Assembly: GCA_963844865.1 (NCBI GenBank)
Contig: CAWJPY010000006.1
Span: forward strand, 62,001 to 126,000
DNA from: CAWJPY01 sp963844865
GTDB taxonomy: Bacteria; Acidobacteriota; Thermoanaerobaculia; Thermoanaerobaculales; Sulfomarinibacteraceae
Direction: 5' to 3'
Length of the DNA: 64,000 nucleotides
Under the pieces are notes generated by a model that made no database searches, was not told where the DNA came from, and saw nothing but the letters and a program-made list of their open reading frames with translations. Made by a program: the position numbers and the translations under genes. Positions 31,452 through 40,550 of this stretch are shown here, one piece after another; position 1 is the stretch's first letter, and every line of letters starts with the position of its first letter.

Positions 31452-32582
31452 ATGGCGGAGGCAGCAGCTCGACTGGTCGCGCGAGAGGACGATCCCGGGA
31501 TTCACCCGTGGCTGGAGGATGAGCAGTTTCAGGAGCGGATCCTACCCGGTGTCTCGCGGACCTTCGCCCTCACCATCCCCCAGCTTCCCGACGACCTCAA
31601 GCTCGCTGTCAGCAACGCGTACCTGCTCTGCCGCATCGCGGACACCATCGAGGACGACCCGCTCCTCGAGGTCCACCAGAAGGAGCAGTATCACCGCTCC
31701 CTGGTCTCTGCCCTGTCCGGTGGCGATGGGATCGACGCCCTGGCGGCGTCCACGTCCCAGCGGTTGTTCGACGAGGCACTCCCCGCGGAACGAGAGCTCA
31801 TCGCCTCGAGCCCGCGGGTGGTCCGGGTGACCTATCGCCTCGGCGGTCGCCAGCGCGCCGCCATCCGCCGCTGCGTGTCCATCATGAGCGGCGGCATGGC
31901 CCAGTTCGAGCGGAATCGCAACGTCCGGGGCCTCGCGACGCTCGCCGATCTCGAGCGCTACTGCTACTTCGTGGCCGGGGTCGTCGGCGAGATGCTGACC
32001 GATCTGTTCTGCGCCCACTCCCCGCTGATCCAGCGACGGCACGCCGCACTCATGGAGCGGGCGGTGCAGTTCGGACAGGGCCTCCAGCTGACCAACATCC
32101 TCAAGGACGCGTTCGAGGATCTCGAGCAGGGCGCCTGCTGGCTGCCACGCGACGTGTTCGCCGAGGAAGGCTTCGACCTCGACCGGCTGGCCACCAACGG
32201 CGACGATCCGGCGTTTGCAGCCGGCATGGACCGGCTGATCGGCGTGGCGCACGCGAACCTCCGCGATGCCCTCCGCTACACGCTTCTGATTCCGCGCAGC
32301 GAGACCGGAATTCGGCGATTCCTGACGTGGGCGATCGGGCTGGCCGTGCTCACCCTGCAGAACATCCATCGCCGGCCGGGTTTCACGTCGGGAGAGGACG
32401 TGAAGGTGTCGCGCCGTACCGTCATGGGGATCATCGGGACCACCAACGCCGTCATCCGGAGTAATATGGCGCTGTCGGCGCTCTTTCGCCTCGCGGCCCG
32501 CGGGCTGCCGTTGGCGTGTCCTTCCCGTGGGAAGGTCGGCGTCTTTGGCGCGGCGCCGCATGCGAGCAGCGACAATCATTGA
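31452..32582 (+). CDS. Squalene synthase (squalene/phytoene synthase family, Erg9-like)
   Basis: 376 residues. It condenses two farnesyl diphosphates to squalene. First Asp-rich motif RIADTIEDDP; second Asp-rich motif NILKDAFED; YCYFVAGVVGEML between them, as in Erg9-type synthases. Single-enzyme squalene synthesis would replace the HpnCDE route, and no hpnC/D/E is visible. The ATG at 31452 was chosen for its ACGGAGG site; an upstream in-frame ATG at 31392 lacks one. Thirteen nt separate it from the HMG-CoA reductase gene. Confidence 0.92.
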   Translation: MAEAAARLVAREDDPGIHPWLEDEQFQERILPGVSRTFALTIPQLPDDLKLAVSNAYLLCRIADTIEDDPLLEVHQKEQYHRSLVSALSGGDGIDALAASTSQRLFDEALPAERELIASSPRVVRVTYRLGGRQRAAIRRCVSIMSGGMAQFERNRNVRGLATLADLERYCYFVAGVVGEMLTDLFCAHSPLIQRRHAALMERAVQFGQGLQLTNILKDAFEDLEQGACWLPRDVFAEEGFDLDRLATNGDDPAFAAGMDRLIGVAHANLRDALRYTLLIPRSETGIRRFLTWAIGLAVLTLQNIHRRPGFTSGEDVKVSRRTVMGIIGTTNAVIRSNMALSALFRLAARGLPLACPSRGKVGVFGAAPHASSDNH

Positions 32583-32595
32583 CGGAGAGTGGCCA

Positions 32596-33920
32596 GTGAC
32601 TGACTCCTGTATCCCCGGGTTCCACAAGCTCTCGATCCCCGAGCGCGTGCGTGCCGTACGCGAGAGGGGCCTCATTTCGCCGGAGGACTCCCGCGCGCTT
32701 CTCAACGGCGAACATGTGCTGACGCTGACCGGCGCCGACGCCATGATCGAGAACGTGGTCGGCGTCATGGGCCTCCCCGTGGGGTTGGCGCTCAACTTCC
32801 TGGTCAACGGCAAGGATTACGTCGTCCCCCTGGCGGTGGAGGAACCGTCCATCGTGGCGGCCCTCAGCTACGGGGCCAAGATCGCGCGCGCCAGCGGCGG
32901 CTTCCACGCCGAGAGCACCGAGCCCCTGCTCATCGGCCAGATCCAGCTCGTGGACGTGCCTCAGCCCACGGCGGCCCGCCGCCGACTCCTGCAACGCAAG
33001 GACGAGGTCCTCAACCTGGCCAACAGCATGCACCCGCGTATGGTGGCACGGGGAGGAGGGGCCACGCGAGCTCGAGGTGATCCTTCACCCCTCCGGCAAC
33101 GACAGCCCGGAGATGCTGGTCGTCCACCTCCTCGTCGACACCTGCGACGCCATGGGCGCCAACCTGGTCAACACCATGTGCGAGGGCGTCGCGTCCCTCG
33201 TGGAGAGCCTGACCGGGGGCAAGGTCTTCCTGCGCATCCTGTCCAACCTGACGGACCGCGCCCTGGCCCGCGCCCGGGTGAAGATCCCCGTGGAGAACCT
33301 GACCAGCAAGGGCTACGACGGCGAGGAGGTTCGTGACGGCATCATCCTCGCCAGCCAGTTCGCCGCCATCGACCCCTATCGGGCGGCGACCCACAACAAG
33401 GGGATCATGAACGGCATCGACGCCGTGGCCCTGGCCACCGGCAACGACTGGCGGGCCATCGAGGCCGGCGCCCACGCCTACGCGGCCCGGGGCGGCCACT
33501 ACACCGCCCTGACCCGCTGGTAGCAAGGCGTCCGACGGCGATCTCGGCGGGCTCGATCGAGATGCCCATCAAGGTCGGCACCGTGGGAGGGCCGCTGCAG
33601 TCCAACCCCACCGTCGCCCTCAACCTGCGCCTGCTCAACAGTGCGAGTCGGCGCGCGAGCTGGCCGAGGTCATGGGGGCCGTGGGCCTGGCCCAGAACTT
33701 CGCCGCCCTCGGGCGCTGGCCACCGAAGGCATCCAGCAGGGGCACATGACCCTGCACGCGCGCAGCGTCGCCTCCGCGGCCGGTGCGACGCCGGAGATCT
33801 TCGACACCGTGGTCGAGCGGCTGGTGGAGTCCGGCGAGATCAAGGTCTGGAAGGCGCGAGGAGATCGTCCGCGAGGTCACCGCCCAGGCACGTCCCCTGT
33901 CGGGACTGCGGCTGCGGGGG
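32596..33920 (+). CDS. HMG-CoA reductase, class II; reading frame broken by several indels
   Basis: Class II features: FHKLSIPERV near the start, ADAMIENVVGVM, NFLVNGKDYVVPLAVEEPSIVAA. Later segments recovered in other frames are ELEVILHPSGND, NTMCEGVA, the catalytic-loop DPYRAATHNKGIMNGIDAV, IEMPIKVGTVGG and ATEGIQQGHMTLHA. Together they cover a whole enzyme, but net frame changes are needed near 33055, 33523 (extra G makes a TAG), 33550, 33645, 33712 and 33858. No part appears lost, so I suspect sequence errors. Start: GTG at 32596 with GGAG 8 nt before. The end is approximate. It makes mevalonate from HMG-CoA. Confidence 0.85.
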
Positions 33921-33931
33921 AGACCTCGCAA

Positions 33932-34849
33932 ATGGCCGCCGGTCACGGCAAGATCATCCTCCTCGGCGAGCACGCGGTGGTCTACGGCAGCCGCGCCATC
34001 GCCGCGCCCGTGCCCCTGGCGGTGCGGGCGCGGGTCATGGATGCCGACGACGGGATCTGGCTGGTGGTCCCCCGCTGGGGCGTGGAGCAGCTGATGCAGC
34101 CGCGAGCCCTCCAAGCGGCAGTCCTACGAGGAACCCGCCGGCCTGATCCTGGAACGAGCTCGGGCTGGCCGACCGCGCCATGCGCATCGAGGTGTATCCC
34201 GAGCTGCCCGCGCGCCATGGGGCTGGGCGGCTCAGCCGCCGTCGCCGTGGCCATCATCCGGGCCCTCGACCAGCACTTCGCCCTCGGCCTCGTGGACGAG
34301 GAGGTCAACGACCTCGCGTTTCGTTGCGAGAAGGTGGCGCACGGCACCCCGTCCGGCATCGACAACACCGTGGCGACCTACGGGCAGATGCTGCTCTATC
34401 GGGCGGGCTCGCCGGCGGAGATCGAGGAGCTCCACGTGGAGAAGCCGATCAACTTCGTGATCGGCATGACCGGGGTGGAGAGCCTCACCGCCAAGATGGT
34501 GGCGCGGGTGCGCGAGGCGTGGACCCGCTACCGTCCCGTCTACGACCGGATGTTCAAAGGCATCGACGCCCTCACCGTGCAGGCCCTGGACGCACTCCGG
34601 CGTTACGACCTGGAGCGGCTCGGCGACCTGATGAACGTGTGCCAGGGGCTGTTGAACGGGCTCCAGGTGTCCAGCCGCGAGCTGGAGGAGCTGATCCAGA
34701 TCGCCCGCGAGCACGGCGCCCTCGGCGCCAAGCTCACGGGAGGCGGTGGCGGCGGGTCCATGATCGCCCTCTGTCCCGACGGCGGGAGCGAGGTCGTGCG
34801 CGCCATCCAGGACGCCGGCTACCAGGCCATGGAGGTCCAGATTGGCTGA
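33932..34849 (+). CDS. Mevalonate kinase; internal segment garbled by compensating indels
   Basis: 305 residues as read. N-terminal GHGKIILLGEHAVVYGSRAIA, phosphate loop MGLGGSAAVAVAI, HGTPSGIDNTV, and KLTGGGGGGSMIAL define mevalonate kinase. Between about 34103 and 34212 the frame yields unrelated residues, while other frames give EEPAGLILER and AMRIEVYPELP. Compensating indels therefore scramble about 35 residues without stopping the frame. GGGGGAG lies before the ATG. First phosphorylation of mevalonate. Confidence 0.88.
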   Translation: MAAGHGKIILLGEHAVVYGSRAIAAPVPLAVRARVMDADDGIWLVVPRWGVEQLMQPRALQAAVLRGTRRPDPGTSSGWPTAPCASRCIPSCPRAMGLGGSAAVAVAIIRALDQHFALGLVDEEVNDLAFRCEKVAHGTPSGIDNTVATYGQMLLYRAGSPAEIEELHVEKPINFVIGMTGVESLTAKMVARVREAWTRYRPVYDRMFKGIDALTVQALDALRRYDLERLGDLMNVCQGLLNGLQVSSRELEELIQIAREHGALGAKLTGGGGGGSMIALCPDGGSEVVRAIQDAGYQAMEVQIG

Positions 34850-35429
34850 GCCCATCGCCGAGGCGACCCGCAAGATCGTGTCCTCGGATCGGGAGCCCCT
34901 CATCCTCGTGGACGACGACGACCGCGAGGTGGGGACCCTGGCCAAAGGCGCCTGTCACGATGGAGACGGGGTGCTCCACCGGGCGTTTTCGCTGTTCGTG
35001 TTCAACCCGCGAGGCGAGCTGCTCCTGCAACGGCGCAGCCGGGACAAGCGGCTGTGGCCGTCCTACTGGTCCAACAGCTGCTGCAGCCATCCCCGAGCAG
35101 GGGAGTCCATGGAGGAGGCGACCCACCGCCGGCTCCGTCAGGAGCTGGGCATGGGCGCCACGCTTCGCTATCTTTTCAAGTTCAAGTACCACGCCCGCTT
35201 CCAGGACGAGGGCTCGGAGCGCGAGCTGTGCTCGGTGTACGCAGGCATCAGCACCGACGAGGTGCGGCCGAACCTGTCCGAGGTCGCCCAGTGGCGCTGG
35301 ATCACTCCCGCGGCCCTCGACGGCGAGCTCGCGACCGAACCCGACGCCTTCACTCCCTGGTTCAAACTGGAGTGGCCGCGGCTGCGGCAGCGTCTGGGCG
35401 AGATCCTGGCGGACGAGAAAGGTTCATGA
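34842..35429 (+). CDS. idi: Isopentenyl-diphosphate delta-isomerase, type 1 (Nudix)
   Basis: 195 residues, intact. It interconverts IPP and DMAPP. A SNSCCSHPR segment carries the catalytic Cys, the Nudix region is EEATHRRLRQELGM, and the QWRWI segment is near the end. TTG start overlapping the mevalonate kinase stop by 8 nt; its own stop overlaps the hpnH ATG. Translation of the mvk-idi-hpnH block is thus coupled. Confidence 0.93.
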   Translation: MAEPIAEATRKIVSSDREPLILVDDDDREVGTLAKGACHDGDGVLHRAFSLFVFNPRGELLLQRRSRDKRLWPSYWSNSCCSHPRAGESMEEATHRRLRQELGMGATLRYLFKFKYHARFQDEGSERELCSVYAGISTDEVRPNLSEVAQWRWITPAALDGELATEPDAFTPWFKLEWPRLRQRLGEILADEKGS

Positions 35430-36533
35430 TGGGCGTTCCATTGATCCAACAGCTCCGGGTCGGCTCCTACCTGCTCAAGCAGCGCTTGGCGGGTCGGGAG
35501 CGCTACCCGCTGGTCCTGATGCTCGAGCCTCTGTTCCAGTGCAACCTGGCCTGCGCCGGGTGCGGCAAGATCGACTATCCCCAGGACGATCCTCAGCCGC
35601 CGTGTCAGCGTCGACGACGCCCTGGCGGCAGTGGACGAGTGCGGGGCCCCGGTGGTTTCCATCGCCGGCGGCGAGCCGCTCATCCACAACGAGCTGCCGC
35701 AGATCGTGGAAGGGATCATCGCACGCAAGAAGTTCGTCTACCTGTGCACCAACTCCCTCCTCCTGCCGCGCAAGATCGACCACTACAAGCCGTCCCCCTA
35801 CTTCACCTGGTCCATCCACCTCGACGGAACCGGGAGCACCACGACGCCTCGGTCTGCCAGGAAGGGGTGTACGACCGCGCGGTCCGCGCCATCCAGCTGG
35901 CACTGGACCGCGGCTTCCGGGTCACCATCAACTGCACCCTGTTCGTGGGCGCCGATCCCGACGTGACCGCCGCCTTCTTCGACGACGTGATGATGATGGG
36001 GGTGGAGGGCATCACCATCTCCCCCGGGTACAGCTACAGTCGCGCCCCGCGTCAGGACGTGTTCATGACCCGGCGCCAGTCCAAGGAGCTGTTCCGGGAG
36101 ATCTTCAAGCGCGGCTCGACCCGTCGCCGGCCGTGGCGCTTCAACCAGTCCAGCCTCTTCCTGGACTTCCTGGCGGGCAACCAGGACTACCGCTGCACGC
36201 CCTGGTGCGAACCCCACCTACAACGTGTTCGGCTGGCAGAAGCCGTGCTACCTGCTGGTGGACGAAGGCTACGCAGAGAGCTTCGCGGAGCTCATGGAGA
36301 CCACACCCTGGGATCGCTACGGCTCCGGCCGCAACCCCAAGTGCGACAACTGCATGGCCCACTGCGGGTACGAAGGAACGGCGGTCCGCGACACCTTCCT
36401 GCATCCCCTCAAGGCCTGGCGCGTTTCCCGGCGCGGCCCCATGACCGAGGGGCCCATGGTGCCCGATCCGCCCCTCACCTATCTGGACGACTACCGGGAC
36501 GAGCACGAGCTGCCGGTGCGCCAGACCGGCTGA
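35426..36533 (+). CDS. hpnH: HpnH, radical SAM adenosylhopane synthase; frameshifted as read
   Basis: Radical SAM cluster motif CNLACAGC close to the N-terminus (LEPLFQCNLACAGCGK). SIAGGEPLIHNELPQ, YFTWSIHLDG, GITISPGYSY, WRFNQSSLFLDFLAGNQDY and NPKCDNCMAHCGYE are further hallmarks of HpnH. These lie in two different frames, with shifts near 35590, 35835 and 36212; all segments are present and in order. HpnH joins the 5'-deoxyadenosyl group to hopene. Start ATG at 35426 within the idi stop (ATGA); ATG 35429 is equally possible. Confidence 0.88.
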
Positions 36534-36550
36534 CCGCACCCCGCCGGGGC

Positions 36551-37693
36551 ATGAACGACACGCTCTGGCTCGCAGTCACCGCCCCAGGGGCGCTGATCTG
36601 GGTCGCGATCCTGCTCCTGCCCTTCAGGCCGTGGAGCACCCGCGAGCGGCTGGAGGCGAGGGGAGACGGGACCGCCGAGGTCGACCTCGGCGAGGTCACC
36701 GCCCTGATCCCGGCCCGGGACGAGGCCGCAACCATCCCCGGGACCCTGCGGAGTCTCGCACGCCAGGGCGCCGGGCTGCGCGTCGTGGTCATCGACGACC
36801 GCTCGACCGACGACACCGCCGATGCGGCCCGGTCCAGCGGCCTGGAGCACCTCGAGGTCGTGGCGGGGCGGGAGCTTCCGGCCGGCTGGAGCGGCAAGAT
36901 GTGGGCCCTGGAGCAGGGCCTCGCTGAGGTCCGCAGCCCCTACACGTTGCTCCTGGACGCGGACATCGAGCTCGAGCCTGGGATCCTGCCCGTCATGCTC
37001 CACCGGCTCCGTGGTGGTCGGCTGCACATGCTCTCCCTCATGGCGACCCTGAGCATGACGGGCTTCTGGGAGAAGCTCCTGCTGCCCGCCTTCATCTACT
37101 TCTTCAAGCTGCTCTACCCCTTCCGCCTCGCCAACTCGCCCCGCTCCGGCGTCGCAGCCGCCGCCGGCGGCTGCGTGCTGGTCTCCACCGAAGCGTTGCA
37201 CGCCGTCGACGCCTTCGCTTCTCTCAGGGACGAGCTCATCGACGACTGCGCCCTGGCGGCCCGCCTCAAGGGGGCCGGCTTCACCACCTGGATCGGTCTC
37301 AGCCGGTCCGTCAGGAGCCACCGTCCCTACCGGAGCCTGGGATCGGTGTGGGAGATGGTGGCCCGTACCGCCTACACCCAGCTCCGCACCTCGCCGGCGC
37401 TCCTGGCGGGATGCGTGCTCGCCCTGTCGTGGGCGTTCTGGCTGCCCCTGGTGGGGCTGGGGGCGCCCGCCGCCGCGACCCGCGCCCTCGCTGTGACCGC
37501 CCTGGCCGCCATGATCGTCACCTACCTGCCGACCCTCCGCTACTACCGTCTGTCGCCTCTGTGGGCGCTGCTCCTGCCGGCGGCGGGCATCCTCTATCTG
37601 GCCATGACGGTGGACTCCGCGCGGCGCTTCCACTCCGGTGTCCGCTCGCGCTGGAAGGGACGGACCTACCCCACCACCCCCACCGAATCTTGA
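36551..37693 (+). CDS. hpnB: HpnB, hopanoid-cluster family 2 glycosyltransferase
   Basis: 380 residues, intact. N-terminal membrane helix, a GT2 domain with LIPARDEAATIPGTL, VIDDRSTDDT, LLLDADIEL (DxD), a later DELIDDCALA acidic segment, and several C-terminal membrane helices. This is the architecture of hopene-associated glycosyltransferase HpnB. Its exact role in hopanoid modification is not settled. It follows hpnH after 17 nt and is the last gene of the cluster on this strand. Confidence 0.88.
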   Translation: MNDTLWLAVTAPGALIWVAILLLPFRPWSTRERLEARGDGTAEVDLGEVTALIPARDEAATIPGTLRSLARQGAGLRVVVIDDRSTDDTADAARSSGLEHLEVVAGRELPAGWSGKMWALEQGLAEVRSPYTLLLDADIELEPGILPVMLHRLRGGRLHMLSLMATLSMTGFWEKLLLPAFIYFFKLLYPFRLANSPRSGVAAAAGGCVLVSTEALHAVDAFASLRDELIDDCALAARLKGAGFTTWIGLSRSVRSHRPYRSLGSVWEMVARTAYTQLRTSPALLAGCVLALSWAFWLPLVGLGAPAAATRALAVTALAAMIVTYLPTLRYYRLSPLWALLLPAAGILYLAMTVDSARRFHSGVRSRWKGRTYPTTPTES

Positions 37694-37711
37694 ATTCTCG
37701 GCGTTCGCTTC

Positions 37712-37808
37712 GAGGGGGCCAGAGTGGGTGCCGGGCACGCTTTCGAATGAAACGATGTGCGTGCTCACGAATCGAGACGGCGTGCCCGACACCCTCTCTG
37801 GCCTCCCC
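37712..37808. repeat. 97-bp inverted-repeat element (REP/MITE-like)
   Basis: Two 29-nt arms (37712-37740 and 37780-37808) are inverted copies with 25 matching positions, around a 39-bp centre. The arms contain GGTGCCGGGCAC-like sequence, also the core of the hairpin at 43342-43356. It lies between convergent genes (hpnB and the SDR) and may terminate both. No transposase is near. Confidence 0.65.
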
Positions 37809-37870
37809 GACCTGCGCTGATCGCCGCCGCTGTCGCCGAGGCGGTCCTCCGTTTACCGGCTGAACCTGAA

Positions 37871-38674
37871 TCACGGGTTGTCGTCAGGCTTGGTGACGCG
37901 CTTCAGCTGGCGCCGGAAGAACCGAGGAGCCAGGGCCTGTGCGGGATACGCCGCGGCGATCCAACGGGGAAACGTGAGCTCCCTCCGGCCGGCCCGTAGC
38001 GCCTCGAGAATCGCGTCTACCAAAGGCTCCGGCTCCACCATCCGGCGCTTCGCCACCGCCGGGAGACGGCGCATGGCCTCAGCGTCGAAGAAGGGTGTGC
38101 GGATGACCCCGGGATAGACCGTCAGCACGTGCACTCCCGCGCTCTCCACCTCCAGGGACAGGGCGGACGCGAGCCCGGTCATGGCGAACTTCGAGGCCGC
38201 ATACGCGGTCTCCAGGGGCGGCGCGATGCGGCCAGCCACCGACGAGATGAAGACCAGCCAGCCGCGGCGCCGCGCCACCATGTGCGGCAGCAGCGCCTTG
38301 GTGAAGGCCAGGGCGCCCAGGAAGTTCACCGCGAACATCCGCTCCATGTCCTGGAGGTCCCACTCCAGGAAAGAGCGGTGACGGCCGTAGCCCGCGTTGT
38401 TGACCAGCAGGTCCACCGCTCCGAGCTGGGCTCGGGCCCGTTCCGCCGTCTCCAGCACCTGGTCGCGATCGCCCACGTCACAGGGCAGGACAACGGCCGC
38501 GCCGCCGGCATCGGAGATCTGCGCCGCCACCTCCTCCAGCCGCTGCCGCCGCCGCGCCACCAGGGCCACCTTCGCCCCTCCGGCGGCGAGACGCTCGGCC
38601 AGGAGTCGGCCGATGCCGCTGGACGCTCCCGTCACCACCGCACCGATGCCCTCGAACGAGTCCAGTCCAGCCAT
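37871..38674 (-). CDS. Short-chain dehydrogenase/reductase
   Basis: 267 residues, classical SDR. Cofactor motif TGASSGIG near the N-terminus, NNAGYG strand, catalytic Ser in ISSVAG, YAASK as YxxxK. Arg residues in VALVARRRQRL favour NADP(H). A basic C-terminal segment after the domain (FFRRQLKRV) is extra. Substrate unknown; its position at the end of the hopanoid cluster, but on the opposite strand, is not strong evidence for a lipid role. GGGGGAAG precedes the ATG. Confidence 0.9.
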   Translation of the reverse strand: MAGLDSFEGIGAVVTGASSGIGRLLAERLAAGGAKVALVARRRQRLEEVAAQISDAGGAAVVLPCDVGDRDQVLETAERARAQLGAVDLLVNNAGYGRHRSFLEWDLQDMERMFAVNFLGALAFTKALLPHMVARRRGWLVFISSVAGRIAPPLETAYAASKFAMTGLASALSLEVESAGVHVLTVYPGVIRTPFFDAEAMRRLPAVAKRRMVEPEPLVDAILEALRAGRRELTFPRWIAAAYPAQALAPRFFRRQLKRVTKPDDNP

Positions 38675-38824
38675 GGCTTCCCCCAGTCTCTGCCGGCGCT
38701 CCCTCGGTCACAACACTCCGACGGACGCGTCCTCCACGCAGATTCTCGTCCCTCACCGACCGATTCTCAACTCAGAGCACTGCCGCGGACACGAGTGGCC
38801 TCCTTGTGTCACCGGTCCCCCTCC

Positions 38825-38833
38825 TGTCATACT
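38825..38833 (+). promoter_or_regulatory. Extended -10 promoter (TGTCATACT)
   Basis: TG, one base, then CATACT, ending 10 nt before the ATG at 38844; no ribosome binding site. Near-leaderless arrangement. Confidence 0.4.
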
Positions 38834-38843
38834 CGTCGTACAC

Positions 38844-40496
38844 ATGCTCTCGTTGCACGTGACGCCGGCGGATGGCGACCCCCTTCAGCGCGACCTGGAT
38901 CGCGACGAGGTAGTCATCGGGCGCTCCAAGAGTGCCGACCTCACGGTGGCGGATCGGTACCTCTCGCGGCGCCATGCCCGCTTCGTCCACACGGCAGACG
39001 GCTGGCTGGTGGAGGACCTGGGCTCCCGCAACGGGACATTCGTCAACGGCCGCCGCATCGACGCGCCCACTCCCGTGGCGGCTGGCGACGTGGTGTCCGT
39101 GTCGGCGAGCATCCTGAGGCTCCTGGATCGACCGCCGGAGGGCTCACCGGCCGTGCCCCACACGGGGCAGTCCGGCTCCCTGCTCCGCCGGGCCAGCGAC
39201 CTCGTCGACTCCACCAGCCGTCTTCCGGATCCCGACCGGCCCACGGACCCCGAGCAGATGCGAAGGCACGCCGAGAGGTTGGCGATCCTGAACGACGTCC
39301 ACCGTACCCTCGCCACCTCCATCACCCGCGACGACCTCCTCGACACCATTCTGGACCGGGTCTTCAATCACCTCCGGCCGGAGCAGGCGGCCATCTTCCT
39401 CAAGGGTCGGGACGGGAGCCTGGAGCGGGTGGCCGGCCGCACGACAGCGGCTCAGGACGACTTCGTCGTCTCCCAGAAGCTCACCGCCGAGGTGGTGGAG
39501 CGGGGCATGGCCGCCCTGGTGCACGATCTCGAGGTCGACCGCCGCTTCGCCGACGCCGAGAGCCTCATCGCCGCCGGGATCCGCAGCCTGCTGGCGGCAC
39601 CCCTCGCCGACCCGACCGGCACGCTGGGCATGATCGTTCTCGGCTCCAGCGCCCGGGTCCGGGTGTTCAACGAGGACGACATGGAGCTGCTGAGCTCGCT
39701 GGCCTCGGTGGCCGCGTTGCGCATCCGCAACCTCGCCCTGGCCGAGGAGGCGGCGGAGCGGCGCCGCCTGGAGAGGGAGGTCGCGCTGGCCCGCGTGATC
39801 CAGAACGCTCTCATCCCCGACCAGCTCCCCACCATCCCGGGCTACGAGCTGTACGGCGCCAACCTTCCCTCGCAGGGGGTGTCCGGCGACTACTTCGAGG
39901 TCACCGAGCGCCGAGCGGGCGGCGAGTGTGCACTCCTCATCGCCGACGTCTCCGGCAAGGGCATCGCCGCCTCGCTCCTCACCGCCTATCTGGAGGCTCT
40001 GACCGCGCCGGCGATCGAGAATGGCCTCCCGCCGGAGCAGATCTTCCTCCAAGTCTCCACGCGCCTCTTCCGCCGCACGCCCCCCGAGCGCTTCGCCACG
40101 GCCCTGCTGGTGGTGGTGGAGTCGGCCACGGGACGCCTCCGTTTTGCCAACGCCGGCCACAACCCCGCCCTCCTCCTGCGCGCCGACGGCAGGGTGGAGC
40201 ACCTCGAGGGCACCGGGCCCCCCCTGGGTCTGCTGTCCGTCGCCGAGTACCGCGGCGTCGAGATGGAGCTTGGCCGAGGCGACACCCTGGTGCTCTACAC
40301 CGACGGCTACACGGAGGCGGTCAACCCGGCAGACGACGAGTTCGAGCTCGAGCGGCTCGAGGCTTTGTGCCGCGCCGACAGCCACCTGCCTCTCGGCGAG
40401 CTCGCCGCGGTCCTGAACGCCGCACTGGACCGCTTCGTGGAGGGGGTGGCCTTCGCCGACGACCGCACCCTGGTCATGCTGCGCCGCTCGCCCTGA
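38844..40496 (+). CDS. FHA-GAF-PP2C (SpoIIE/RsbU-type) serine phosphatase
   Basis: 550 residues. FHA domain (about 5-90: VIGRSKSADL, LSRRHARF, GSRNGTFVNG) binds phosphothreonine. A GAF domain follows at about 150-295, then a SpoIIE-type PP2C phosphatase at about 315-545 with GDYFE, LLIADVSGKGIAA, NAGHNPALLL, YTDGYTEA and ADDRTLVML. Metal-binding Asp residues are in place. Such proteins link Ser/Thr kinase signalling to partner-switching regulation; the NTPase-kinase at 11519-13444 is a possible but unproven upstream partner. Convergent with the oxidoreductase gene that follows. Confidence 0.92.
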   Translation: MLSLHVTPADGDPLQRDLDRDEVVIGRSKSADLTVADRYLSRRHARFVHTADGWLVEDLGSRNGTFVNGRRIDAPTPVAAGDVVSVSASILRLLDRPPEGSPAVPHTGQSGSLLRRASDLVDSTSRLPDPDRPTDPEQMRRHAERLAILNDVHRTLATSITRDDLLDTILDRVFNHLRPEQAAIFLKGRDGSLERVAGRTTAAQDDFVVSQKLTAEVVERGMAALVHDLEVDRRFADAESLIAAGIRSLLAAPLADPTGTLGMIVLGSSARVRVFNEDDMELLSSLASVAALRIRNLALAEEAAERRRLEREVALARVIQNALIPDQLPTIPGYELYGANLPSQGVSGDYFEVTERRAGGECALLIADVSGKGIAASLLTAYLEALTAPAIENGLPPEQIFLQVSTRLFRRTPPERFATALLVVVESATGRLRFANAGHNPALLLRADGRVEHLEGTGPPLGLLSVAEYRGVEMELGRGDTLVLYTDGYTEAVNPADDEFELERLEALCRADSHLPLGELAAVLNAALDRFVEGVAFADDRTLVMLRRSP

Positions 40497-40550
40497 TCCC
40501 CGCGCCCAACCCCACCGACGGGCCGCCCCGTGGCGCGGCCGGGGAGGTCC

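Noticed and set aside
32596..36533. True pseudogenisation of the mevalonate/hopanoid genes
   Set aside because: All conserved segments survive in order in one frame or another, intact genes are interspersed, and isolated one-base indels also hit rtcB and an aminopeptidase. Sequence error is the simpler reading, though unproven.
40521..40540. Terminator hairpin between the PP2C and Gfo/Idh genes
   Set aside because: A 6-bp GGCCGC/GCGGCC stem with an 8-nt loop and no T-tract is expected by chance in DNA this GC-rich.
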